Shown in pieces: positions 34,666 to 43,115 of a stretch of 64,000 nt of DNA; position 1 is the first letter of the stretch, and each line of letters begins with the position of its first letter. A program made the position numbers and the translations under genes. The DNA comes from Yoonia sp. I 8.24 (GTDB lineage: Bacteria > Pseudomonadota > Alphaproteobacteria > Rhodobacterales > Rhodobacteraceae): positions 310,001-374,000 of the forward strand of contig NZ_JACXGQ010000004.1 of assembly GCF_022096995.1 (NCBI RefSeq), written 5' to 3'. Under the pieces are notes generated by a model that saw only the letters and a program-made list of their open reading frames with translations, had not been told where the DNA came from and ran no database searches.

Positions 34666-34689
34666 TGCAAGGCGGCGGACCGCCTTGCA
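34666..34689 (-). other. intercistronic stem-loop between binding-protein and permease genes
   Basis: TGCAAGGCGG pairs perfectly with CCGCCTTGCA (10 bp, 4-nt loop) 7 nt past the stop of the sugar-binding-protein gene. No T-run follows, so partial read-through to the permease genes is expected. Confidence 0.65.
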
Positions 34690-34696
34690 GGGTGGT

Positions 34697-36049
34697 TTAC
34701 TCGACGCCAGCGATGGCTTCGTTCATGGCGGCGACCGTGGCGGCAGCGTCACGCTCACCGTCGATATATTCGCGCACAAGGCGGTTGATCACTTGGCTGT
34801 TGATGATCTTGGATGCTGTCGCAAGCTGGCCATCAGCCACGCCCCAACGTTGGGCCACATCCAAGCCACCCACGATTTCAGCAATCATGTCGGCTTCGTA
34901 CAGGTCACCAAGTGGTGCCTTGCGGTCGACACCAACATCCAGCGTCGCCCAAAGATCAGCGAACTGTGTTGGATTGTCAGCAGTACCACGGCGCACAGGG
35001 AACTTGCCCTCAGGTGCGATGGCAAGCGTCTGGCCGTAGCCGTCGTTCATCGAATATTCGACAAATTCCATCGCGGCATCGGTCGACGCATCAGAGGTAA
35101 TGCCGAAGTAACGGATGTCACCCCAAGCCGCGCCACCCGGGTTTGACGGGCCAGAGAAGTTGGTCACGATACCAGTTGCCGCCGCCAGATCAGAACTGGT
35201 CGGATCGTCGTTGATTGTGGGTGGGGCGCTGTCGCGCAAGCCAGCCAATTCGTCAAGAATGAACGGCGACCAGATGATCATCGCAGCATTACCAGAGAAA
35301 TAAAGCGACCGGGATTGGTCCCAATACAGATCACCGGGTGGGGATGCTTCAGCGATGGCTTTGTAGAATTCCAACACTTCGATTGTGGCGGCCTCATCCA
35401 GATCTTGGATCCCATCAGGCCCAACCGGCGACACGCCATTGGCCAAGAAAACATGCTCAAGCACTTGGCTCATGAAGTTTTCGTCGATCTTGGTTGCAGC
35501 CACAAACCCGTACATTTCTGGCGGATTGTGCAGGGCTTCAACAGCAGCCAGCACGTTCGCATAGGATGTCGGTGCGTCAAGCCCGGCTTCCGCGAATTTG
35601 TCGGCTCGGTAGACGATCATCTGTGTCCAACCGTCAACTGGGACGGATGCAAAACCATCATTGCTTGCGGCCATCGCGAGCGCACCGGGCGCAAATGTGG
35701 CTTCTCCGAGGTTTTCAACAACGTCCGTTGCGGCATCTGTGTCCAAGATACCGGCTTCGGCCCATGGCAGCGCATATTGCAGCGGGTGATAGATGACGTC
35801 AGGCAAATCGCCAGCAGCATAGGCGGCCGTCGCGCGTGTACCCAGATCGCTTTCGGTCACGGGGATCACTTCGACTGTGTGGCCAGAGGCGGCCGCGAAA
35901 TCAGCGGCCATTTGTTCTTGGCGTTCTAAACGCTCTGGCTGCTCTTCGGTTGTCCAGAACCGCAGCGTGTCTGCGCTCGCTGAAACCGCTGAAAGGGCCA
36001 GCGCCGTTGCTGCCCCCATCAACAATGTCGTTTTACAATTCACTTTCAT
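34697..36049 (-). CDS. sugar ABC transporter substrate-binding protein (family 1)
   Basis: A 450-residue periplasmic binding protein with a signal peptide ending near residue 26 (SASA/DTLRFW). DTLRFWTTEEQPERLERQEQ, followed by VEVIPVTESDLGTRATAAYA, is typical of CUT1 sugar receptors, and FFGITSDA-like RYFGITSDASTDAAMEFVEY lies in the C-terminal lobe. GGGAGG precedes ATG 36049. The start overlaps the LacI gene end by 17 nt, so regulator and transporter share a message. The ligand is probably the glycoside cut by the GH63-type enzyme. Confidence 0.92.
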   Translation of the reverse strand: MKVNCKTTLLMGAATALALSAVSASADTLRFWTTEEQPERLERQEQMAADFAAASGHTVEVIPVTESDLGTRATAAYAAGDLPDVIYHPLQYALPWAEAGILDTDAATDVVENLGEATFAPGALAMAASNDGFASVPVDGWTQMIVYRADKFAEAGLDAPTSYANVLAAVEALHNPPEMYGFVAATKIDENFMSQVLEHVFLANGVSPVGPDGIQDLDEAATIEVLEFYKAIAEASPPGDLYWDQSRSLYFSGNAAMIIWSPFILDELAGLRDSAPPTINDDPTSSDLAAATGIVTNFSGPSNPGGAAWGDIRYFGITSDASTDAAMEFVEYSMNDGYGQTLAIAPEGKFPVRRGTADNPTQFADLWATLDVGVDRKAPLGDLYEADMIAEIVGGLDVAQRWGVADGQLATASKIINSQVINRLVREYIDGERDAAATVAAMNEAIAGVE

Positions 36050-37130
36050 AGTTTCCTCCCTTGGAATTTGTTTGTGAATGGGGCGCAGGACCCGTGGACC
36101 CACGGCGCAAAAATTGCGCGGTGGCGGTTTCCTGAAGCCCGGTTGGTTTTTCACCGCGAATATTGCGGATCAAAAGGTTGCTCAGCCGCAGGCCAGCATG
36201 TTTGAAATCCACCGCAAATGTCGAAAGCGGTGGCGACACATGTGCGCCCTCGGGAATGCCGTCATAGCCGATAACCGATAGGTCCGTGCCAATTTCCAAT
36301 CCGCATGCGGCGGCGGATTCGTAAACACCCAACGCAGCCATATCGACAGCGCAAATGATTGCGGTGGGCGGGTTAGGCGCGGCCAGCATCACATCAGCAG
36401 CGGCACGCGCTTGGTCGATGGTTACAGCATCCTGCGCAATCAAAGCAGGATTAACTGACAGCCCTGCATCGCGCATCCCGCGCAGAAATCCATCTGCGCG
36501 CGTTGGCGCGTAACTGTATTGCGTGCCACCGTTGATGAACCCGATCTGCCTGTGACCCAAAGAAGAAAGATGTTCCACGGCCTCATGCATCGCGGCCCCA
36601 CCCTTAATGTCGTAGGATGGTAAATCGGCCGCGCCCGCGACGCGGCCAAATAAAACAAACGGCACATCCGCCGCACGCAAAAGCGCGATCCGCGGATCAT
36701 CAACCATCGTGCGCGGTAAGATAAATCCATCGGCCTTATGATCGCGGATCATTGACTTAAACGTATTAAGCGTGGCCTGTTCGCTATTGGACGTCGCAAT
36801 GGTCAGCGTGAACCCTTCCGCGCTCGCGCCCTCAGAAAGCCCCGCCAGAAAAGTCGAAAGAAAGGGGCGCTGCGCATCATGGTCACCCATCTGAATGACA
36901 AGACCCAACGACTTCACCAATCCAGTGCGGATGGCCTGCGCGTGGCTAAGCGGGCGATACCCCATTTTGTCGGCCATGGCCTGTACGCGGGTCCGCGTCG
37001 TTTCCGAAATATCAGGATAGTGATTGAGCGCGCGCGACACAGTTGATTTCGTCAGTCCCAGCGCATCTGAGACGTCCGATATCTTCACACGTGCGCCTTT
37101 GCGCGGCATATCTTTGCCTTCAAAACTCAT
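36033..37130 (-). CDS. LacI family transcriptional regulator
   Basis: A 365-residue LacI-type repressor. The helix-turn-helix and hinge read VKISDVSDALGLTKSTVSRA, continued by LNHYPDISETTRTRVQAMAD, and the effector domain includes IICAVDMAALGVYESA and LSVIGYDGIPEGAHVSPPLS. It is the first gene of the operon, so autoregulation is likely, and a perfect LacI-type operator lies 37 bp upstream of the chosen start. The start is ambiguous: ATG 37130 has GGAGGG 12 nt upstream, ATG 37109 (MPRKGARV) has GAAGG 8 nt upstream, and ATG 37157 is too close to the operator. Confidence 0.9.
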   Translation of the reverse strand: MSFEGKDMPRKGARVKISDVSDALGLTKSTVSRALNHYPDISETTRTRVQAMADKMGYRPLSHAQAIRTGLVKSLGLVIQMGDHDAQRPFLSTFLAGLSEGASAEGFTLTIATSNSEQATLNTFKSMIRDHKADGFILPRTMVDDPRIALLRAADVPFVLFGRVAGAADLPSYDIKGGAAMHEAVEHLSSLGHRQIGFINGGTQYSYAPTRADGFLRGMRDAGLSVNPALIAQDAVTIDQARAAADVMLAAPNPPTAIICAVDMAALGVYESAAACGLEIGTDLSVIGYDGIPEGAHVSPPLSTFAVDFKHAGLRLSNLLIRNIRGEKPTGLQETATAQFLRRGSTGPAPHSQTNSKGGNYESEL

Positions 37131-37166
37131 ACTCGTCGCAAACCCTCCACGAATCATAGATCGTTT

Positions 37167-37182
37167 CCGAAACCGGTTTCGG
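37167..37182. promoter_or_regulatory. LacI-family operator
   Basis: CCGAAACCGGTTTCGG is a perfect 16-bp palindrome with the central CG and GAAAC/GTTTC arms typical of LacI-family operators. It lies directly upstream of the LacI gene that heads the sugar ABC operon, so autorepression relieved by the imported glycoside is likely. Confidence 0.85.
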
Positions 37183-37295
37183 CAAGGGTATTATCGACTT
37201 ACGCACAACTTTCAACGCTGCATCGCAGCATGCTGTCGCAGCCAGTCCGGACAGCGCACGGCAAGGCTCAATCAAGGAACCTGACGATTCTCGCG

Positions 37296-38267
37296 CTAAG
37301 ATGAAGAACTTTTTTTCTTAGTCGGTGGCTTTTTGCGCAACTCAGATCTGACTTTGACAAGTTCAAAGCGATCAGAATATGGGACACGTTTGATATAGTC
37401 GGGACCCCAAATTATGCGAGAAATGAATGTCCGCATGCGCGCGAATATGCCGCCCGCCTGACGCGCCAGCAATCGTTCAATCCGGCGTTTGTAAATCTCG
37501 TCAAAGAATCTCGCGATACTCTTGCCGCGCAACACGGCAATTTCTGACAACCGATCGTTTGCTGCAAATTTCCCCGTCCGTTCGAACCCAAGCGCAAGCA
37601 AATTCTTTATAATTGCTTTTTCACCTTTCGCGGTCGATGCATAGACGGCAACGCCCTTTATCGTTGCCCATTTAGATAGCTCATAGATCGTCGCAACGTT
37701 ATCAAGCTCAACCTTCGCTTCGCGAATTGGCAAAGAATTTCTGTGCACCCCGTCCGTAAATTTGGGAATTGTGACCACCCCAATGTGATAGAGGTAAAGA
37801 TCATGCGGATCAGCCTCGGCCCAACTGATGCAGGCATCTGACAGCATTTCTGCATGAGATAATTCACCTGCAATAAAGCGCTCAAAATCTTGCTTGGAAA
37901 CTGGAATAATCCCCCAGTAGCCAAATGGCTGCTCTGATTCAGATATGATACGAAACGCATGCTGGTTCTTTTCGAACGCGTCCCAATATGAATCGTCGCT
38001 ACTGATTACATCGCTATTGAGTACCTCTGAAAAATACTGCCGTCTGAGCCGCAACACCTCGTCAATTTCCCAACGCTCATTACAATATCGCGCGGATAAC
38101 GCTTGCGGCCAACCTGTATCAAATTCCTCAGGAAAACATCGCACAATGAGCCAATCTCGGATTTCAGACAACATCGTTCTAAGGCTGCGAATATTGCCAT
38201 AGATCACGACGACAGCGCCAACTGCGACGCCGAAGGCGACCCAGTACTCGTAAAACAATTCAACCAT
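37296..38267 (-). CDS. membrane-anchored GNAT-like protein, function unknown
   Basis: A 323-residue protein with one N-terminal membrane helix (VAFGVAVGAVVVIYGNI, about 10-26) and a cytoplasmic domain with the look of an acyltransferase GNAT fold: a central LYLYHIGVVTIPKF strand, the helix VATIYELSKWATIKGVAVYA, and ENLLALGF-like AIIKNLLALGFERTGKFAAN, where the acetyl-CoA-site helix and late strands belong. The end is a basic, serine-rich tail (KKPPTKKKSSSS). Base composition is clearly lower in GC than the neighbouring operons, which suggests transfer. I cannot name a substrate, and no neighbour explains it. Confidence 0.6.
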   Translation of the reverse strand: MVELFYEYWVAFGVAVGAVVVIYGNIRSLRTMLSEIRDWLIVRCFPEEFDTGWPQALSARYCNERWEIDEVLRLRRQYFSEVLNSDVISSDDSYWDAFEKNQHAFRIISESEQPFGYWGIIPVSKQDFERFIAGELSHAEMLSDACISWAEADPHDLYLYHIGVVTIPKFTDGVHRNSLPIREAKVELDNVATIYELSKWATIKGVAVYASTAKGEKAIIKNLLALGFERTGKFAANDRLSEIAVLRGKSIARFFDEIYKRRIERLLARQAGGIFARMRTFISRIIWGPDYIKRVPYSDRFELVKVRSELRKKPPTKKKSSSS

Positions 38268-38323
38268 TTTCCCTCACGAGCTCGGCACCTATCGCAAACA
38301 GTTTGTACAATCAGGGCGTGACT

Positions 38324-39196
38324 TCAAGTAAATTTACGGAACAATTTTGTCTGGTCGAACATATCTTCTAGCTGTTCCATCCGATCCTTGGTGTCATCCC
38401 AATCAACGTTTTGAACGGCGGCGATCATCGATTCCACGAGCAGCATCAACGTCGCCACCGAATCCCACGCCGAAGGCACAACGATCCGGCCGCTAAAACT
38501 GATTTCGGCCAATTGATGCACCGGCGACCGCCATTGATCCGTAAACAAAATTATCTTTGCCCCACGTGCATGTGCCATTTCAGCCAGCTTGAGCGTGTTG
38601 TTTTCATAACGCCGCACATCAAAGATCACGAAAACATCGCCTGGCCCCACGTCGAGCAGGTAGTGTGGCCAAGCGTTCGACGTGGATTGAATATGCGTTA
38701 CATTGGGCCGCAAAATTTGCGTATGCAGGAACAGGTATTCCGCCAACGTATGTGAGACACGACCACCCACAATATAGAGCGGCTTGGATTGATCAGCGAC
38801 CATCTCGCAGGCTTCGTCGAATTTATCGGGATCAATCTGCGCCAACGTGTGCCGTATATTATCGATCACCGCATCCGTGAATTGGTTTAAGACATGCCCC
38901 GACGGTGCACCCTCGGCCCATGTATCATGTTTGGCGATCGGGTTCTGCACTGTTGCTTTTAGCTCTTCGCGCAATTCGGCCTGAAAATCGGGATAGCCCT
39001 TAAACCCAAGCTTTTGCACCATCCGCGCAACGGTAGGGACCGAAACATTGGCCACCTTTGCAAGCGCCGCAAGTGGCCCCAACCCCGAAGCTGGGTAATT
39101 TTCCAGAATCGAATGCGCCAACTGACGTTCAGCGCGTGTCATATCATCTAATTTGTTATGTATACGATCTGCGATCGTGAGAATTCCATCGGTCAT
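38324..39196 (-). CDS. MurR/RpiR family transcriptional regulator
   Basis: A 290-residue regulator with the RpiR helix-turn-helix (MTRAERQLAHSILENYPASG, then ALAKVANVSVPTVARMVQKL) and a SIS sugar-isomerase-fold domain (PLYIVGGRVSHTLAEYLFLH; VFVIFDVRRYENNTLKLAEM). I chose ATG 39196 with GGGGG upstream; 10 extra codons 5' are possible. It is divergent from the amidohydrolase-TRAP-glutamine synthetase operon across 114 bp, which holds two overlapping palindromes, so it should regulate that operon. SIS domains bind phosphosugars, but members controlling amine and amino acid loci are known. Confidence 0.9.
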   Translation of the reverse strand: MTDGILTIADRIHNKLDDMTRAERQLAHSILENYPASGLGPLAALAKVANVSVPTVARMVQKLGFKGYPDFQAELREELKATVQNPIAKHDTWAEGAPSGHVLNQFTDAVIDNIRHTLAQIDPDKFDEACEMVADQSKPLYIVGGRVSHTLAEYLFLHTQILRPNVTHIQSTSNAWPHYLLDVGPGDVFVIFDVRRYENNTLKLAEMAHARGAKIILFTDQWRSPVHQLAEISFSGRIVVPSAWDSVATLMLLVESMIAAVQNVDWDDTKDRMEQLEDMFDQTKLFRKFT

Positions 39197-39237
39197 GCAA
39201 GCCCCCGCTTGAATAAAAAATAACAAAGCAATTCGGC

Positions 39238-39264
39238 CTGTTACAAATATAACAGAATTCTGTT
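39238..39264. promoter_or_regulatory. overlapping palindromes in RpiR / amine operon intergenic region
   Basis: AACAGAATTCTGTT (39251-39264) is a perfect 14-bp palindrome. It overlaps a second inverted repeat, CTGTTA (39238-39243) with TAACAG (39250-39255). A TTGACA box starts at 39263, so a bound protein would touch the promoter of the plus-strand operon. These are the best candidate sites for the divergent RpiR regulator. Confidence 0.65.
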
Positions 39265-39310
39265 GACATGTCGCCCCTCATGCAAGCAGTTTATCTGCAA
39301 CGGAGAATAT

Positions 39311-40081
39311 ATGACATACGACACCGCCCCCAACCCAGTACAAATTGACAACGCAGAGGGACAATCTGCGGCAATTTTGGTGTGCGAGCACGCATCTTAC
39401 GCGATTCCACCCGCACTGAATGGGCTGGGGCTGTCCAAGGAAGCCAGCCAAAGTCACGCGGCGTGGGACCCGGGCGCAATGGCCGTCGCGCAGCGCATGT
39501 CACAAAAACTGGATGCTGTGCTTGTGTCCAGCACGGTGTCGCGGCTTGTCTATGATTGCAACCGCCCGCCCAGCGCGCTTGATGCGATGCCTGCCAAAAG
39601 CGAGGTTTTTGACGTGCCCGGCAATGCCGGATTGACCCAAACCGACCGTGATACGCGCGCCGAGACCTATTACGTCCCGTTTCAAGCGGCACTGGCCGCG
39701 CAAATTGCCAAAACCGCTGCCCCTATCATCGTGACAGTTCATAGCTTTACGCCCGTTTACCATCGTCAAGAACGCGCGGTAGAAATTGGCATTCTGCATG
39801 ATCACGACACGCGGCTTGCCGATGCGATGCTGAACACTGCCGCGGCCCATACATCCGCGTTGGTCTTGCGGAATGAGCCTTATGGCCCTGATAACGGCGT
39901 CACACATACGCTGCGCGAACATGCGCTGCCGGGCGGGCATCTGAACGTGATGCTCGAAGTGCGCAACGACCTGATCACAACACCCGAGGCCCAAGCGGCA
40001 ATGGGCGATATGATCGCCGCATGGGTCGCGGATGCCGTTTCACAAATTACGGATCAGGGGGCAGTGCAATGCGTCGCGTAA
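39311..40081 (+). CDS. N-formylglutamate amidohydrolase family protein
   Basis: A 256-residue amidohydrolase. SAAILVCEHASYAIPPALNG (metal-site strand), DPGAMAVAQRMS, VSRLVYDCNRPPSA and IVTVHSFTPVYHRQERAVEI are the HutG-type N-formylglutamate hydrolase motifs. GGAGA lies just before ATG 39311; a longer frame 5' has no support. Although the family hydrolyses N-formyl-L-glutamate, no histidine-degradation genes are nearby. Placed first in an operon with a glutamine-synthetase-like enzyme, it could instead release glutamate from a gamma-glutamyl or N-acyl-glutamate intermediate. It overlaps the dctQ start by 13 nt. Confidence 0.85.
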   Translation: MTYDTAPNPVQIDNAEGQSAAILVCEHASYAIPPALNGLGLSKEASQSHAAWDPGAMAVAQRMSQKLDAVLVSSTVSRLVYDCNRPPSALDAMPAKSEVFDVPGNAGLTQTDRDTRAETYYVPFQAALAAQIAKTAAPIIVTVHSFTPVYHRQERAVEIGILHDHDTRLADAMLNTAAAHTSALVLRNEPYGPDNGVTHTLREHALPGGHLNVMLEVRNDLITTPEAQAAMGDMIAAWVADAVSQITDQGAVQCVA

Positions 40082-40638
40082 TGCATCGCTATATCCGCGC
40101 GGTTGATGCCGTAAACTACCGGATCGGGCGGGTCGCGATGTACGGCATCTTTGTGCTGATGGGTATTTTGCTGTGGTCGTCGATCTCCAAGAGCTTTTTC
40201 TTGCCGTCCCTATGGACGCTGGAAATGGCGCAATTCGTGATGGTGGGCTACTATATCCTTGGCGGGCCGTATTCACTGCAATTGGGATCAAACGTGCGCA
40301 TGGATTTGCTCTATGGCGAATGGTCCATCCGCAAAAAAGCATGGTTTGATGTCGTCACCGTGCTGTTGTTGATCTTCTATCTATGCGTGCTGCTTTACGG
40401 GGCTGTGGCCTCGACCGCTTATTCGCTCGGCTATTGGGGGTCGGAACCGTTCACCTATCTTGGCAGCGTCATCATCGGTGTCGAAGAAGTTGGCCGGATG
40501 GAACGCGCATCATCCGCGTGGCGCCCGTACCTTTGGCCAATCAAGGGCGTGATGGTTATCGGATTTTTCTTGATGCTGCTGCAATGCACATCCGAGCTGT
40601 GCAAAGACATATTGCGGATCAAAGGCGAGACTATCTGA
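40069..40638 (+). CDS. dctQ: TRAP transporter small permease DctQ (system 2)
   Basis: A 189-residue small TRAP subunit with four helices. LPSLWTLEMAQFVMVGYYIL, followed by GGPYSLQLGSNVRMDLLYG, is the conserved core. The chosen ATG 40069 follows CAGGGGG and overlaps the end of the amidohydrolase gene; ATG 40081 is an alternative. The stop overlaps the dctM start by one base (TGATG). Membrane subunits precede the receptor gene here, the reverse of system 1. Confidence 0.87.
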   Translation: MRRVMHRYIRAVDAVNYRIGRVAMYGIFVLMGILLWSSISKSFFLPSLWTLEMAQFVMVGYYILGGPYSLQLGSNVRMDLLYGEWSIRKKAWFDVVTVLLLIFYLCVLLYGAVASTAYSLGYWGSEPFTYLGSVIIGVEEVGRMERASSAWRPYLWPIKGVMVIGFFLMLLQCTSELCKDILRIKGETI

Positions 40639-41969
40639 TGTCCTATGAATTGATCGCAACCCTGATGTTTTCGTCGATGATGCTGATGTTGCTGACCGGC
40701 CAGCGCGTGTTCGGCGCGATTGGGTTCGTCGCGGTTGTCGCGTCCTTGCTTCTTTGGGGCGACCGGGGCGGGTTTGACCTTGGCTTTGCGGCAGCAATGA
40801 AGCTGATGAAATGGTATCCGCTGCTAACCCTGCCGATGTTTATTTTCATGGGCTACGTGCTGTCAGAATCTAAAATCGCTGATGATCTTTATAAGATGTT
40901 CCATGTCTGGATGGGCGGGCTGCGCGGTGGACTCGCCATTGGGACCATCGGATTGATGGTGCTGATTTCAGCAATGAACGGCCTGTCAGTTGCAGGCATG
41001 GCGATTGGGTCGACAATTGCGCTGCCCGAGCTTTTGAAGCGCGGCTATGACAAGCGCATGGTCACTGGGGTGATCCAAGCTGGATCCAGCCTTGGTATCC
41101 TCGTGCCACCTTCTGTTGTACTGGTGCTCTATGCGATGATCGCGCGACAACCGGTCAGCCAATTGTGGCTTGCCGGGATTATTCCAGGGTTGATGATGGC
41201 CGGGTTGTTCATCGGATATATTGCGATCCGCTGCCGGATGAATCCTGATCTGGGACCAGTTTTACCCGCCGAAGACCGCGATATTCCGCGTGCTGAAAAG
41301 ATGCGCCTTTTATCCGCCGGGCTGCTGCCGCTGGGAATTTTCTTTGTGATGATGTTCCCCTTTGTCAAAGGCTACACATCCTTGGTCGAAAGCTCTGCCA
41401 TCGGCGCAATCGCAGCCTTTGTCGCGGCGGTCCTAAAGGGGCGGATGACCCGTGAAGTGTTTGAAAATTCTGTGCGCAACACGTTGGGCATCACCTGCAT
41501 GTTCATGTGGATCATTCTTGCCGCCCTCGCCTTTGGGGCCGTATTCGACGGGCTGGGTGCTGTCAAAGCGATCGAAAGCCTGTTTACCGAAACGCTGAAC
41601 CTGTCACCTTGGACTATCCTGATCTTGATGCAGCTTAGCTTTATCGTGATGGGCACCTTCCTTGACGATACGGCAATGCTGGTCATCGTCGCCCCGCTCT
41701 ATGTGCCGCTGGTCGGCGAGCTGGGCTTTGATCTGATTTGGTATGGTATCCTGTATACGATCACCACGCAGATCGCCTATATGACGCCGCCGTTCGGCTA
41801 TAACCTGTTTTTGATGCGCGCGATGGCCCCGCCCGAAGTCACGCTGCGCGATATCTATGCCTCGATCACGCCTTTTGTGATGATCATGGTCGGCGCATTG
41901 ACCCTTGTCATGGTCTTTCCGGGCCTCGCCACATGGCTGCCTGACTACGTTTATAACACCACCCCTTAA
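40638..41969 (+). CDS. dctM: TRAP transporter large permease DctM (system 2)
   Basis: A 443-residue polytopic subunit. SAMNGLSVAGMAIGSTIALP, SSLGILVPPSVVLVLYAMIA and the late segment TQIAYMTPPFGYNLFLMRAM are DctM signatures. The start ATG 40638 shares a base with the dctQ stop. An open frame runs 85 codons further 5' inside dctQ but is not coding. A hairpin follows, then the receptor gene. Confidence 0.92.
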   Translation: MSYELIATLMFSSMMLMLLTGQRVFGAIGFVAVVASLLLWGDRGGFDLGFAAAMKLMKWYPLLTLPMFIFMGYVLSESKIADDLYKMFHVWMGGLRGGLAIGTIGLMVLISAMNGLSVAGMAIGSTIALPELLKRGYDKRMVTGVIQAGSSLGILVPPSVVLVLYAMIARQPVSQLWLAGIIPGLMMAGLFIGYIAIRCRMNPDLGPVLPAEDRDIPRAEKMRLLSAGLLPLGIFFVMMFPFVKGYTSLVESSAIGAIAAFVAAVLKGRMTREVFENSVRNTLGITCMFMWIILAALAFGAVFDGLGAVKAIESLFTETLNLSPWTILILMQLSFIVMGTFLDDTAMLVIVAPLYVPLVGELGFDLIWYGILYTITTQIAYMTPPFGYNLFLMRAMAPPEVTLRDIYASITPFVMIMVGALTLVMVFPGLATWLPDYVYNTTP

Positions 41970-41974
41970 CAAGA

Positions 41975-41990
41975 GCCCGCCCAAGCGGGC
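41975..41990 (+). other. intercistronic stem-loop between dctM and dctP
   Basis: GCCCGC pairs with GCGGGC around a CCAA loop, 5 nt after the dctM stop and 30 nt before the receptor gene. There is no T-run, so it is more likely a processing or attenuation element than a terminator. Confidence 0.5.
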
Positions 41991-42019
41991 CATCCCACCC
42001 CAACCAAGGAGACGACACG

Positions 42020-43051
42020 ATGACTACAAGACGTAAGTTTATCCAAGGGGCCGCAATTGCCGCCCCAGCCGCGCTGGCGACCCCAGCCTTGGCGCAATCA
42101 ACAATCAAATGGCGGATGCAGACCTATGCCGGTGCTGCCTTAGCCGAGCACGTGATTGATCCGGCGATCAAAATGTTCAACCAGATCGCAGGCGACCGCA
42201 TGCAGATCGAACTGTTCTACGCGGACCAATTGGTCCCAACAGGTGAATTGTTCCAAGCCATGCAACGCGGCACAATTGACGCAGTTCAATCAGATGACGA
42301 TTCAATGGCCTCTCCAACCGAAGTCACCGTATTTGGCGGCTACTTCCCATTCGGGTCACGCTATTCATTGGACGTGCCTGTACTGTTCAACAAATACGGG
42401 TTGAACGAAATCTGGGACGAAGAATATTCCGCCGTTGGTGTGAAACACATCAGCGCGGGCGCATGGGATCCATGCCACTTTGCGACCAAAGACCCAATCC
42501 GTAGCCTTGCTGATCTTGAAGGCAAACGCATCTTTACCTTCCCAACTGCGGGCCGGTTTATGTCGCAGTTTGGCGTGATCCCTGTGAACCTGCCATGGGA
42601 AGACATCGAAGTCGCCGTGCAAACCGGCGAACTCGACGGCATCGCATGGTCTGGCATTACCGAAGATTACACTGTCGGCTGGGCTGATGTGACCAACTAT
42701 TTCTTGACCAACAACATTTCTGGCGCGTGGGCTGGATCGTTCTTTGCGAATATGGATCGCTGGAACGAACTGCCCGAAGATCTGCAAACGCTGTTCCGCG
42801 TCTGCTGTGATCAGTCACACTACTACCGCCAGTGGTGGTATTGGGGCGGCGAAGCCGACCTGCGCGTCAACGGTCCGAAGATGGAGCTTACCTCCATCCC
42901 AGACGAAGAGTGGGCGACAGTCGAAGCCAAAGCACGCGACTTTTGGGAAGAAATCGCGGCAGAAAGCGACGTCAAACGCCGCGTTGTCGATATCTTCAAG
43001 CAGTATAACGCTGACATGGAAAAAGCTGGCCGCCCCTACCGTTACGGCTAA
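42020..43051 (+). CDS. dctP: TRAP transporter substrate-binding protein DctP (system 2), Tat-exported
   Basis: A 343-residue receptor with a twin-arginine signal (TTRRKFIQGAAIAAPAAL) cleaved near ALA/QSTIKWRMQT. ACGP-like features include YADQLVPTGELFQAMQRGTI, continued by DAVQSDDD, and a tryptophan-rich ligand region (GYFPFGSRYSLDVP; LPWEDIEVAVQTGELDGIAW). This subfamily of Tat-dependent DctP receptors includes ones for keto acids and other carboxylates. It is flanked by stem-loops on both sides. In context it should deliver the substrate of the glutamine-synthetase-like pathway downstream. Confidence 0.9.
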   Translation: MTTRRKFIQGAAIAAPAALATPALAQSTIKWRMQTYAGAALAEHVIDPAIKMFNQIAGDRMQIELFYADQLVPTGELFQAMQRGTIDAVQSDDDSMASPTEVTVFGGYFPFGSRYSLDVPVLFNKYGLNEIWDEEYSAVGVKHISAGAWDPCHFATKDPIRSLADLEGKRIFTFPTAGRFMSQFGVIPVNLPWEDIEVAVQTGELDGIAWSGITEDYTVGWADVTNYFLTNNISGAWAGSFFANMDRWNELPEDLQTLFRVCCDQSHYYRQWWYWGGEADLRVNGPKMELTSIPDEEWATVEAKARDFWEEIAAESDVKRRVVDIFKQYNADMEKAGRPYRYG

Positions 43052-43060
43052 GATGAATAC

Positions 43061-43092
43061 TTGGTGTTCCCTCTGAATTGCGGGAACACCAA
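43061..43092 (+). other. perfect 11-bp stem-loop after dctP
   Basis: TTGGTGTTCCC pairs perfectly with GGGAACACCAA around a 10-nt loop, 9 nt after the dctP stop. Lack of a T-run and the same-strand genes downstream argue for message protection or attenuation and not complete termination. Confidence 0.65.
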
Positions 43093-43115
43093 CATTGAAG
43101 GAAGGAACAAGACGA

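Noticed and set aside
39311..40081. Histidine-utilisation hutG
   Set aside because: No other hut genes are present and the operon is built around a glutamine-synthetase-like pathway, so the symbol was not assigned.
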